In this document: positions 31,769 to 43,255 of the stretch, piece after piece
Layout of the letters: each line of letters opens with the position of its first letter
Numbering within the stretch: position 1 is the first letter of the stretch
Assembly: GCA_028583605.1 (NCBI GenBank)
Contig: CM053325.1
Coordinates: forward strand, 43,656,987 to 43,720,986
Reading direction: 5' to 3'
Source: Dastarcus helophoroides
Taxonomy: Eukaryota; Arthropoda; Insecta; Coleoptera; Bothrideridae
Length of the DNA: 64,000 bases
The notes under the pieces: generated by a model
Told to the model about the DNA's origin: nothing
The model's input: the letters and a program-made list of their open reading frames with translations, nothing else
Databases searched by the model: none
Program-made: the position numbers and the translations under genes

Positions 31769-34390
31769 TCACTGAAACCACCATGGTTGGCATTCACGTC
31801 TTACCTGGTTTTGATCCGGTCCGTCGTCAAGTTGATCTTCGTCCGCACCAGGGCATGCGTTTGCAGTATCGCTTTCCTCAAGTCGTTTCCCTGGGGATCT
31901 CCCTAGGTGATCCAAACACCAAGTCACACGGAAGCCGCAGTTCCGTCCCAAAGATCACCTTTGCCGGAGTCTCATCTGTTGTTTCATGAGTTGCCGCGCG
32001 ATAGGCCATTAGAAACAATGGTAGATGTCGGTCCCAGTCTGTCTGGTGCTTGGAAACGACCTTCGAAAGATGTTCCTCTAAGGTCCTGTTAAATCTTTCC
32101 ACCATTCCATCAGACTGTGGATGAAGAGGTGCCGTTTGAGTTTTCTTCATTCTAAGAAGACGGCACACCTCTTGGAAGACCCCCGATTCGAAGTTCCTTC
32201 CTTGGTCCGAGTGTAGTTCCAAGGGAACACCAAATCGACAAATGAAGTTGTCCACAAAAACCCTTGCGACTGTGGTAGCTTCCTAGTTCGGGATGGCATA
32301 AGCTTCAGGCCATTTACTGAAATAATCCATGGCCACCAGGATGTACTTGTTTCCATCGTCTGATGCTGGGAATGGCCGCGCCACATCGATTGCAATTCTT
32401 TCAAATGGAGCTCCCACATTATACTGCTTCAAGGCCCCTTTGGTTCTTATACGGGGACCCTTGGATGCAACGCAGATGCCTCATTTCCGACACCATCGCT
32501 CGACGTCCTCCCTGCAGTTAACCCAATAGAACCGTTTCCGAATCTTCTCCAGGGTCTTGTTTATCCCTAAATGGCCACCAGAGGTCCAATTGGGCATTTC
32601 CCACAAGACCTGTGAAATCTTTTCCTGAGGCACCACCAACTGCAAGTTAATGCGCTTTCCATCCGCGCTTTCCCATGCCCTCTTCAGCATCCCGTCCTCT
32701 ACCTGGAGGGATTTTCATTGGACCCACAAAGTCTTAAGAACTGGACTTCTATCGGAGACCTCTTGCCATTCGGGTCTATCTCCAGCTTCTTTCCATTCCA
32801 ATATGGGTCCGATATCAGCGTCGCTCTTCTGTAGCTCCCGAAGACCTTCAACAGTCCATCCGTCTTCTGGCTGAACAGACGTGACTCTTATATCCACCAT
32901 GTTCTCATGGTCCTCAACTCGTTTGCAGTGTTTGCAATCCCCACAAGGTCTTCTGAACAAAGCGTCAGCGTTGTTATGCTGTCGTCCCGGTCGACGATGC
33001 ACCTTAAAGTGATACTGCTGAAGCCTTTCTAGCCATCTAGCCATCTGCCCCTCTTCGTTCCTCATTCGGAGTAACCAGGAAAGCGCCGAATGATCTGTCC
33101 TGATGAGGAACTCTTGCCCATACAAGTACTTATGAAAGTGTTCCACGGCCTTCACTATCGCAAGAAGTTCCTTCCTGGTGGTGAAATAGTTCCTCTCCGG
33201 CTTTGCCAGGATCTTGCTGTAATATTCGACCACTCTTTCTTCACCGCCTTGAATTTGGGACAGCGCAGCCCCAACGCCTAAGTTGCTGGCATCTGTGTCT
33301 ATCACGAACCTCCCATTCTGCTGAGGATAAGCCAAAATAGAGCTTGTGCACAAGGCGAACTTCAGTTTTCGGAAAGCGGTATCACAATCGGGAGTCCAGA
33401 CATAAGGTGTTCTTCCTTTAGTTAGTAGGTGCATCGGCGCAGCGATGTTGGCAAAACCTTTCACAAATCTTCTGTAATAGGTGCATAACCCCAGGAAACT
33501 CCTCAGTTCATGTTTATCTTTGGGTCTTGGCCAATCATGGATTGCTCGAGTCTTGCTGATATTTGTTTCTACTCCTGGGGCTGATACAGTGTGGACCAAG
33601 AATTCTACTTTCTTTTGGAACAAAGAGCACTTCTTTGGATTTAGCTTTAAGTTAGCTTGCTTTAATCTGTCGAAAACTTCTTGAAGATTTTCCAAATGTT
33701 CTTTAAAGCTTTTGCCCATCACCATGTCGTCATTTGGGTAAACCAAGCAGGTTTGCCAAGTGAGTCCTCGAAGTACCAGTTCCATTAAACGTTCGAAAGT
33801 AGCCGGTTCGTTACATAGTCTAAAAGGCATAACCGTGAACTGATATAATCCACTCCCTGACGAAAAGGCCGTCTTCTCTTTGTCATCGGTGTCTATGCTT
33901 ACCTGCCAATACCCACTTTTCAAGTCCAGAGTTGAAAACCAGGTGGATCCAGATAAGGGTGTCATCAATTCTTGGCAAGGGGTAGCTGTCCTTCTTCGTG
34001 ACGTCGTTTAATTTTCGGTAGTCGACACAGAATCTTGTTGACCCGTCCTTCTTTGTAACTAAGACTACAGGGGAAGACCATGGACTATTGGACTCCTCAA
34101 TAACTCCATCCTTCATCATCTTCTTAAACAGTCCCGCGACTTCCTCTTGCTTGGCCTCCGGTAATCTTCTAGGGGGTTGACGAATAGGTGTTGCATTGGC
34201 GGTGTTGATTTTGTGTCGAACTATGTCCGTCCTTCCTAGGTTTGGGTCTCCATCGGTAAAAACGTCGTGGTTTTTCTTGAGAAATGATCTAGCCATAACT
34301 ATTTCTTCCTTGGACAAGTGTTTCAAGTCCACTTCCAATTTGACTCGCCCAATATTTGCTTCCTGCACTGGCGCACAATTGTCACTTAAG
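31769..34390 (-). pseudogene. Gypsy pol remnant: RT, RNase H, integrase
   Basis: From 34368 leftwards: RT N-terminus with [31 protein letters not shown] and [20 protein letters not shown]; then (33968-32715) [30 protein letters not shown] and the active-site segment CLVYPNDDMV, in which the usual YxDD box reads Tyr-Pro-Asn-Asp-Asp, one residue too many; RNase H with FVIDTDASNLGVGAAL, RTDHSALSWLL and NADALFRRPC. Integrase follows: zinc-binding HLGINKTLEKIRKRFYW (32520-32600), then in two other frames the core with FGVPLELHSDQGRNFESG and TAPLHPQSDGMVERFNRTL, carrying the second catalytic Asp and the Glu. Frameshifts near 33950, 32700, 32450 and 32200 make it non-functional. No env-like ORF is present. 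Confidence 0.9.
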
Positions 34391-34417
34391 GAGCTTATTG
34401 AGGCTACCGGGGTACAC

Positions 34418-34746
34418 TTTATTACCAGACTTAACTCGGAACACTACAATTGAATAATGAACTCACTTATTTTCTTCTAACTAGTAACTCACTAATTACA
34501 CTGACTGACTCTAACTAACTCACTCGAGGGAAAGCTGACCGCCTTATATAGTTTTGGCTCCCGGCTTCTAGAACTTTTCGGCAGATAAGGCTTATTGTTT
34601 GCCGAAATTTCTGGAACGCTTATCTGCTGTTTGTTCCGTTATCGCGGCCGCTTTCCTCTTATCAGATCTTTCTAGAAACTTTTCTTACGTACTAAATTGT
34701 GCAATTCTATTCTAAATTCTATTCTACCTATTCACATTGCGTTACA
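34418..34746 (-). repeat. Gypsy 5' LTR, truncated
   Basis: 329 bp, matching the 3' LTR from TTTATTACCAGAC onward. The segment equivalent to 31149-31207 is missing; instead GAGGCTACCGGGGTACAC of pol-side sequence joins directly. The two LTRs differ at scattered sites (for example TTTTCTT against TTTTTGGC), so the insertion is not recent. Confidence 0.85.
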
Positions 34747-35461
34747 ATATATTTTATATAACATACCTCATATCTAAATTTACCTATTTTGGAAATATCG
34801 ATAGTTGTAAATCGTCAATATGATCTATTGATTAAAACGTTAGCTTATTTCAATATTCAGGCTAGACCATAAATAATGGTACACAAAGCAAGAGTAAGTT
34901 TTTCGTACAAAAATAATGTGGTTTAGCTATATTTATCTTTTACCAAAAATTGATATTAACAGAGATACAGGATGTCAAGGTTGAAAAAAATATCTCAATT
35001 TTTTCGTATAATTATTAAAGAAATTTGGCACAAAAGCTTTCCTTAAGTCAACAAACTCTAATTTGATAACATATTACCAATAGGTGATAGGGGGCGCTAC
35101 CTACGCTATCCTGTAGGACTTCAAATTATCATAATTTTTTATGCACCCACGTATTTTCATTTTAAATAGATAGTTTTGTTTCCCCATATTTTTACCTAAA
35201 AAGGGTATACCGTCTGAAAGTTGATACGAGCAACCGTTTCCAAGATATTTGCCTTTAAAATTTGAAGTGCCTTTGTTTTAAATTACTAAGATATTAAATT
35301 TTCGAAGTAGGCTTGAAAAAATAATATTACCTAAATTTTGAAAATCTCAATAAAGAAAACGCAGAAAATTAAGACATAGCACAAAAAAAAAATTAATAGT
35401 CGGGGTGGTCAAAGCAGATATTTGGATATGAATTTAAATAAAAGACGGCCTAATTGTAAAT

Positions 35462-36344
35462 CAAGGCTTCGAACCGTTATTATTTTCATTCCGGTTTTCG
35501 GTTTTTCATTTAAAGTTGAAAATTATACTTTTTAAAATACCACTTATACTTTTCCAGTTTTTCTGTTTGAACTTATTTTTTCAAAACTTTATGTTTAATT
35601 TAAACTCTGATAATAAGATTCGTTAAAATAAATTTATTTTGAATGATTTTTAAATTTTTTTAACCTTTGTCTTAAAATTTTCACGTTAAAGATAATTTTT
35701 TTTCCGATTTTTAAATTGAAATTTTGACTTTCTTTAGAAATTTTGATTTTAGTCTGAAAACGTGAATTTGCTAAATAAAATGTGATGCCTCTTTTCTGCA
35801 TAGACACCTCAAGTCACATCAAAATTTACTGCAAGCCATATGTGGCCTGCGAGCTGCGGATCAGGCATCAGTTGTTTAGAACAATTGAAATAATTGAAAA
35901 AAAATCGAAATTGTAAACTCAGCTGTTTTACAAAAATTCTACTTAATTTTGATTCAAATACTAATGCTAAATGTTGAAATATTTAAAAATAAACGTCAAT
36001 ATTTCTAGAAAAATTCAAAATTTTAAATTTAAAGCTGACCTTTATAGGGCAAGATAAAAGTAGGTTTACATTCAAAAGTTTAATCAAAAAAGTCTAAGTT
36101 TCAAAAAGACTCGTGAACAATACAATAATAATAATCGAGAGAAAATATTAGGTTGTAATTCGAGACTTTCAACGCGAAATTGAAATTGAAGTGAGGAGAT
36201 TTTGTCACCTGTGGACTTTAGAATCTGGACTCAACCGAAATAAACCGATATTTTCTTTTCGGTTCAGTTCCGGTTTTCGTTCTGACAGAAATAACGGTTA
36301 CTTTCGGTTTCCGGTTTTCGGCTCAGTTCCGGTTCAGAGCCCTG
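35462..36344. mobile_element. hAT-like non-autonomous element in palindrome centre
   Basis: The right end, read inward, is CAGGGCTCTGAACCGGAAC; the left end is CAAGGCTTCGAACCGTTA, a decayed match. Both subterminal regions are rich in CGGTTTTCGG-type words. Flanking 8-mers TTGTAAAT and TTTACAAT agree in 5 of 8 positions. The interior is degenerate GAAATTTTG-type repeat. No ORF. Confidence 0.55.
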
Positions 36345-37141
36345 TTTACAATCCCTTTACATGACAAAGGTCATTTCTGGCGTACTTATTTTAGAAAATA
36401 AATTTAGTTTTGGTATTTTGTTTAAATGTACTTTAGAAATTTAAAATATGTGTAATAATAATGTCAGTAGAGTAATATTTGATATAAGCTGTTTAAGACT
36501 CAGTTTTATTACTTTTATTTTGAAACTTACTACGAAAAATTTACATTTACATAACTTAGAATAAACGTACGCCAAACTTTGAAGGCAAATATCTTGAAAA
36601 CGGTTGCTTGTATCAACATTCGGATAGTATAGCTTTTTTACGAAAAAAAAAGGATATAAATAAAATTATCTATTTAAAATAAGTGTACATGTAGGCAGAA
36701 AAAAGTTGTTATGCTTTAGAATACAGAGTAGCGCAGGCGCACTTCCTGGCAATCTGTTTGCAAATTAGAATTTACCGACAAAAGAAATCCCCCTGTGCCA
36801 AATTTTTTGTCTATATTAAAATATGTTTATCAGTTACGCGAAAAAATCAATTTTTTTTTCAAGTTTGACACCCAGTATCTTGGTTAATATCAACTTTTGG
36901 TATAAGGTAAATGTAGCTAAATCACGTTATTTTTATACGAAAAATCCACTCTTGCTCTGTGAACCATCACTTATGGTCCCACCCGTAAATCAATAATACA
37001 TTAATAGGGAAAATATGAGCCCATTTCTTCTATACTAAAAAAAATTATTTAAAATAAAAAATTAAACGATTTCTATAAACTTTTATGTTTAACATTTCTT
37101 ATAGATATCTATATTATGAAAAATCACGATCATATTGGCCA

Positions 37142-37433
37142 TATACAGGGTCCTGCAACAGTGCGTCGGGCATCTATAGGTCCTATAATAAAGAAGTTAG
37201 GAATTCCGTTCACATACAGACCTTGACTCTGCACAAGAAGGTATGTCAGGAAAATATAGTCACATGTATTCACCCTCAGCGGCTCACACTTTTTGGAGAT
37301 ACCCTATACATGTGACTATATTTTCCTGACATACATTCTTGTACAGAGTTAAGGTCTGCATGTGAACGGAATTCCTAACTTCTTTATTATAGGACCTATA
37401 GATGCCCGACGCACTGTTGCAGGACCCTGTATA
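37142..37433. mobile_element. Palindromic MITE with 128-bp arms
   Basis: 37142-37269 and 37306-37433 are inverted repeats of 128 bp each, differing at only a few positions, around a 36-bp loop. Ends read TATACAGGGTCCTGCAACAG. It lies within the right outer arm of the larger palindrome, with no equivalent in the left arm, so it is a later insertion. The near-identity of the arms makes it one of the youngest elements here. The ORFs at 37085-37315 and 37362-37559 are translations of the arms. Confidence 0.88.
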
Positions 37434-37730
37434 ACTATCAATATTTCGGAAACATTGAATTTCAATGAAGATATGTCATATAAAACATATGTGGAATTTT
37501 CAGAAGAGTTCGAATATAAAAAAATAATTGGTGTGCTCTATTTAAAAAACCAAAGTTGACTTTGATTCTAAAAAAAACGTGGCAGCCTGTATATCGCAAA
37601 CTTATTTCAAATAAATATTTACAAGATGTTTAGAAACTTTTGTATTTAACATTTTTTGTATTATTCGTATTTGTATATTTCGAAAGATAAATGGAGGGTG
37701 CATTTACAACCAAAGATCCTGTACATGTAT

Positions 37731-39799
37731 CAATCACTCTGGTCGCAAACACCAATGGAATAGAATGTCATTTTTAAATTGAAGTTGATCAAAAACATTG
37801 AACATTAAAAAACAGATTCAACGTTTTGGGTTTGTTCAGCATTGAAAATGACATTTAAAAAAAATGAAAGCATTAAACTTTCAATACAAAACTGAGTTTG
37901 AGGTAAATAAAACGGCGATAAAACATATCATCATAAAATTTTAATGGAATTTATAGTTTATACCAAACATTTTCACGGTTTTAATCAAAATTTAGATTAA
38001 ACTGCGAAATTTAATTTTTTTTTTGATACTTCGAATTTAAATCCAATAATTTGATTTTTTTAATTAGAGTTTTCTCGAAATTTTGAATTTATGCGCAATT
38101 TATGTACTTCACAGCAGACATGTTTGCGGTTTTTTCTATAAGTACCTAACATCAAAATTATGTTTTGTTTTTTTTTTAAATTTATTTTAAATAAGTTGTT
38201 GACATTTCTAACCCTTACCTTATGGAATTCTTCAATATTCATAGCTATTCCAGGACATTTCGATAAATATTTGCTATGTTGAAAAGCGAAACCAGGTCCG
38301 GTCATAGCAAATATCTATGAAAACATAGAAAAATTTTTAATATCTTTTGCTGCCTTAATCGTTAATAAAGTTTAATCGTTCTCAATAAGTTGATGAGATT
38401 GTAGTTTTTGTCAAAGTTTCGACATCCGTAGAACTACAATTAAACACATTCAGACCCTAGGTACTGATTATAAAATTATCACGGATTTTTTTCCCGAAAT
38501 TTTTTTTTTTAACCTTGAAATATTCACTTTTATTCTCAAAATTTCGGAAAATGTTTTGATATACCCATTAAATGTCGATCGACTTTAATCTCGAAATTTC
38601 GGCTTCCGAAAAATTCGTGTTTTAAATTCGAAAATAACGAAATTCAACAGAATTAACTCTCAAGTTGATAGAAAATGAAAGTTTGGGAAAGTTTTTTGTT
38701 TGTTTCTACTTTTCTTTATTTCGACTTTGCCTCGAAATATGAATGTCGATCTCAATCTAAAAATGTCCGCTCATTTCCTATTTTCGGTAACTTACTTTTA
38801 TTATTTAGAATTTTTTAAATTTTGGAGATTTTATAAGTGAGAATTGTTTCTAAAATCACAGTTTGGTTTCTTTGTCGTTTCCGACATGTCTATACCGACC
38901 TTCGTTATTTTAGACACAGTGTATCGTGGATGACTTCAGCAAGGAATAAGAAAGCTGCAAAATCATATAAGACGTTACTGTATTAAGCAATATTTTCACC
39001 TATTGCAAAAGTTATAAATAAAACAGCACTACATCAACAGGAAATAACAAAGTTATTAAATTGGTGGTGGGTGCAGTAATTTTGAGATATAGATGAAATA
39101 ATTAATTTAATCATTATTTTAATTTATGTTATAAATAGATAATGAAACACGAAGAATTATGTTGTATTTATTTATGTAATTCTTACGATAAAATCGGTCA
39201 TTCCTAAATGAATAAGTTTTTGAGTGACGAATAAGCAGCAGATGTACTACTTAAAAGAGCTGAAGGCATTACATCAGAAATTATTAATTTTCATGGCTAC
39301 GGATTCATTTCTAAAAGAAATATAATACAGTACAGTTCACTATTTTTTAGAATAAAAAAAACATGAGAACACTCAAGTAAACACTATTAAAAAAGTCATC
39401 GTGCTTAAACTAACCGAAGTGACCTTAAATTTATGCGTATCCACCCAATTTACCATGAGATTAAAATCCATTTCAAAGACTTAAAAATTATTCCCCTATA
39501 CATACAAGTATTGGCTTCAATTATGACAATACATGTCTTTTTAATATCTGTTGTTTTAATTGTTAATAAAGTTTAATAGTTATGAATACATGTCTTGCCA
39601 ATATTTGTGTATAATAAAATAATAAAAATTGTTACTACAACATATACATATTTTTGACTAAATACCCGACAAAATATACCCATTCTTTTGGGGGGTAAGT
39701 TTTCTATGGAAGTTTATTGCAGGCACACATGGGGGCTTCAGTTTTAGTCTACAATCCGAAAAGGTTCATGTCGAATAACCTATTAGAGTTGTGGTTAAA
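37731..39799. other. AT-rich spacer
   Basis: No gene recognised. 38460-38700 is a patch of degenerate TCGAAATTTCG-type repeat. The 38060-38305 minus ORF is not supported. Confidence 0.5.
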
Positions 39800-40960
39800 A
39801 TTTATTTATTTATTTTATTTTACTACTACTTAAAAATTACAAACAAAAAGAAAGAAAAAATAAATCTAATATATAACCAAAAATAATTAAAAATAATTAG
39901 GGGTGCACTTAACAACATTATTATATCCAAAGAACTTAGGATTATTACAAATTGTATACAAGTGTTTTCAATTTTTTTTTAATTTACAACAAAATACATC
40001 ATAGCTTTTTTCTCTACTAAGCTGTTAGAGACGCACATCATGTTATTCAAAAATATTAGGTATATAGAAGGCACATTAAAAAATAACTTTTGTAATAATA
40101 AAGGACAGTCTAAGGTTCCATTGACAAGTTGATTGATAAACGCTGCCAGACTTGCACGTCTTCTATCTTAAAGTGACTAGAAGTCAAACAATGCAACAAG
40201 TTCTGCTTGATCTGTATGCCGAGGAAGACAGTTGTTGAACTTCTTAAGATGCAAAAATTTTAAAAATCGTCTTTGTACGTTTTCGATCATTTTGGTCAAG
40301 TAAACCTGATGTGGATCCCAAATGACTAAGGCGTACTCTAATTTAGAGCGTACAATGGCATAATAGAGTGTTTTGATGGCATCAGCATTATCAAATTCAT
40401 TACGGTTTTCAATAACAAAACCTAATGATTTAAAAGTTGCATTTACGACACTAATTATATGTTTATTGAAAGAGGGGTGATCATCAAACATCACTCCCAT
40501 CACTCATAAGTGTCTAATTGTTTAGTGTCTGGTTAGTTCTTCATGTGCATCCTGTACTGAAACCCAATTGTTGGTCTGCGCAATGAATAAGACGCAATGC
40601 TACATTTGCGAATGTTGAAGGTTAGTGCATTTTTAATCCACTTATGCACGGCTTTTAAATCTTGCTGCAAATATTCTGCACCTTGAATGCATTCCACTGT
40701 TTTATATAATTTAAGATCATCAGCATAACAGAAGGCACTTCGAGTATTTTAGATCAATAGCAATATCATTAATATAAACCACGAATAGCAATGGCTTCAA
40801 ATTCGAGCCTTGTGGCAAATCGGATTTGTACCCATTGACCACCACATATAAGCGGCGGTCATTTATATAGGAAGCAAGCCCCAATTACACAGTTTTAGAT
40901 AAAATGCCGCCCACGGTAATCATCCTGAGCTGCATTTTGTTGAAAATTATGTAGTTATAA
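39800..40960 (-). pseudogene. Jockey-type LINE fragment, 5'-truncated
   Basis: Minus strand, from 40880: RT palm segment DLPQGSNLKPLLFVVYINDIA, then a frameshifted ADDLKLYKT (remnant of the YADD box near 40715), then 40503-40177: MMGVMFDDHPSFNKHI, FKSLGFV, LKTLYYAIVRSKLEYA-type sequence (here IKTLYYAIVRSKLEYALVIW) and ENVQRRFLKFLHL. The 3' end is an A-rich TAAA-type tail at about 39800-39830. Typical 5'-truncated insertion. Confidence 0.85.
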
Positions 40961-41574
40961 CCAACCAAATACATAATCGTGTATTTTCCCATTTTTTAAC
41001 GGTCCTGCCTTATTTTTGGATATTTGGCCATTAGTTAAATAAATTCATTTCATGAAAATCTTCAATTTGCGATTTGACAGAGTGCATCAGTTAGGATCTA
41101 CTAATCTTTAGGACTTAGCCCAAGCAAAATTGATTAGTATAATAAACGTTTATTAAATTAAAAGTGCGTTTATTTTAACTTTAAAAAATGTTTATATACC
41201 ATTCAGTGTTGCTTGGGAGGTTGGTGACTTACTGTCTGCTCATCTTCAGGATTTAGAGTCTTTTAAAGGTCCTGGATCTACGACATGCTGGCCAAATAGC
41301 TTATTGCAAAATACGCTATGTAGAATTTCGAGTCGTCATCTGACCTCGTCCTGACTTACGCCCTTCCCAATGTCAGCAAGCGCTTATTCCAAAATTTGCA
41401 CAATAAAGTTTGCGTGGGGTCACCACTCTAGAATTTTTTTGGACCTTGGCACAATTTTTAACTACTACTTTCCAACCAAACCGAAAAAAAATAATAAAAT
41501 AAAACTTATTCATTCTAGTAATAATTGAAATGTAACTACTGCTGACAAAGTAGCCCCGGTTTACAATCGATTAA
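40961..41574. other. Spacer, nothing recognised
   Basis: Moderately AT-rich. No ORF or repeat match noted. Confidence 0.5.
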
Positions 41575-41576
41575 TA

Positions 41577-41903
41577 CAGTGTGTCAATCTGAAAACGTAC
41601 CACCTTTAATATTTCAGTTGTTTTATAAAATATAAAATTATGCAAAAACACGTCAATTTTATTCTCAAGAGGGACATGTTTTCAGCTGACTTTCAATTAA
41701 ATTACATTGACATTTAAGCTGGGCCGGAGTCAATCCCTAAAATCTTAGATATAAAGAGGGGTTGAGCGATACCTCATTTAAAAGGTCGGTCAATTGCTTA
41801 TTTAATTATATGACATATTTATATCAGTACTTATTGAAGAATCAGGAAAAACCCCTAAACAATTGACGTGTTAAAGCTGGTACGTTTTTAAATTGACACA
41901 GTG
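41577..41903. mobile_element. TA-flanked MITE, mariner type
   Basis: 327 bp with terminal inverted repeats CAGTGTGTCAATCTGAAAAC (left) and, read inward from the right, CACTGTGTCAATTTAAAAAC, both continuing GTACCA. A TA dinucleotide flanks each end (41575-41576, 41904-41905), the target duplication of Tc1/mariner-type transposition. No ORF. Confidence 0.85.
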
Positions 41904-41905
41904 TA

Positions 41906-42572
41906 CATAATAATTAACCATTCCTGCACTTCTTGTTTCTTTTTGTTTCTCTCGGAGCCGTGCGGTAAATTTTCTCGGTATGACTTAACTCTTTGAAATT
42001 TCGCCCTGTAAAAGTGTTTTCTTTAAAACAAACAACCAAAACAACCTTCGATTATGAGTTAAATGATCGATGAAATAGTCCAGTCGGCGAGGAAATCGCT
42101 ATAGAGGTGAAAAATACAAACTAATCCAACAGCGATTTTATTATTGCAATCTATTAGTAGGTCAATTTTGAGTATATGTTCAAGTTGGTGCGGCGCGGGG
42201 GGCTGTGCGTCAGCCGCCATTTTAATAAACGCGTTTTAGTAAATATCTCGAGAGTGGTTGGTCCTATAAAGAAAATACTGGAGACCATATTTATAGAAAA
42301 ATATACAATTTAACTTTTTTATTCAACATATTTTTCTATAAAATGGATATTTTGTGAGTTATTCTAATGAAAAGTTTTTACTTTCCATTTTTTTCTTAAT
42401 AATTTCAAAACGGTTAGCACTTGTTGGTTACAGTTACAATCAAAGTTATAAAGCGTAAAATTCTCTACAAATTTTGAATATATTTTATTTTTCTAAAGTT
42501 AATAGTTTGTGAGTTATAATGCCATGAAAATCGAACGGTCTTGATAAATTTTAACCTACGAATTTCGCCACC
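41906..42572. other. Spacer, nothing recognised
   Basis: AT-rich except for a GC-rich patch at 42185-42235 (GGCGCGGGGGGCTGTGCG). No gene called. Confidence 0.5.
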
Positions 42573-42580
42573 ACCTAAAG

Positions 42581-43247
42581 CAGGGGTCGGCAACCTGCGG
42601 CCCGCGGTCCGCATGCGGCCCTTTACAACTTTTTGCGCTGCCCGCCAAAGTACTAATATAATTTTAGGAAAAATCAACAAACTTAGAGCGTGAGCGTGAT
42701 GAAATGTGCCCGATGACAAAAATTCGCGCTAACAGAAGCATAGTGGGAAACCTATTTTACTGTCCAAGTTTAATCCCCACTCTCCATGAATTTCATAAAA
42801 GCAAAATATAGAGCGAGGTTGACGGATGAAAATTACAAAACTTGTTGAGGATCTCAGTATCCCAAACACAACCGGACTTAAATGAATTATCAGGCAATAT
42901 TCAAGAACAAAAAGCGCATTGAATTTTTATGAATGAATAAAATGAAAGATAAACTATTTTTCTTAATACTTTATATATTTTATGTTTACATATTTATACA
43001 TATGTAATTGGAATTGCATTTTCTTTTTTATCCCTTTTAAGAGTTGTACAATTTTTGTTCTCCGACCTAATTGCTATTATAGCAGGTCGATAAAAAAATA
43101 CATTTTTTCTGTATTTATTTTTAATAATATTTATACTCGTATATGATAAAAAAGAACTATTAAAGTTACATTTGATTATGCATGCGGCCGCATAAAAAAT
43201 TTTATTTTGAAAATGGCCCGTCGTCCGCAAAAGGTTGCCGACCCCTG
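42581..43247. mobile_element. hAT-type MITE with 8-bp target duplication
   Basis: 667 bp with ends CAGGGGTCGGCAACCT and AGGTTGCCGACCCCTG, a typical hAT terminal inverted repeat. Flanks ACCTAAAG (42573-42580) and ACCTAAAA (43248-43255) form an 8-bp target duplication with one mismatch. Subterminal GCGGCC-type words occur on both sides. No transposase ORF, so it is non-autonomous. Confidence 0.93.
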
Positions 43248-43255
43248 ACCTAAAA

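Larger units (their letters stand above)
31149..34746 (-). mobile_element. Gypsy-family LTR retrotransposon, gag-less deletion derivative
   Basis: Minus-strand element with a 3' LTR at 31149-31533 and a truncated 5' LTR at 34418-34746. The 4-bp target duplication ATAT lies directly outside both ends (31145-31148 and 34747-34750). A polypurine tract (AAGAGGGAGGCAG on the minus strand, 31534-31546) abuts the 3' LTR. The interior is only about 2.9 kb and holds RT, RNase H and integrase remnants; gag, protease and the primer-binding site are absent. The inner end of the 5' LTR (about 60-70 bp of R/U5) is deleted too, so one deletion runs from U5 through gag and protease. Confidence 0.9.
30650..37730. 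mobile_element. Large nested palindromic element, disrupted by gypsy and hAT inserts
   Basis: Outer arms: 30650-31148 plus 34747-34850 (left) and about 37060-37730 (right) are inverted copies (for example GATAAATGGAGGGTGCATTT at 37686 against AAATGCACCCCCCATTTATC at 30676). Inner arms: 34870-35350 and 36390-36975 are inverted (AGCAAGAGTAAGTTTTTCGT against ACGAAAAATCCACTCTTGCT). The centre is occupied by a hAT-like element. The left outer arm itself holds two tandem units of about 265 bp (starting 30718 and 30983), and the gypsy element sits in the second. No transposase was found. Confidence 0.75.

Noticed and set aside
37085..37559. Two plus-strand ORFs as paired genes
   Set aside because: They lie in the arms of a 128-bp inverted repeat and share complementary sequence; no gene evidence.
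40177..40503. Host gene of 108 codons
   Set aside because: Its RSKLEYA and ENVQRRFLKFL motifs are those of LINE reverse transcriptase C-termini.
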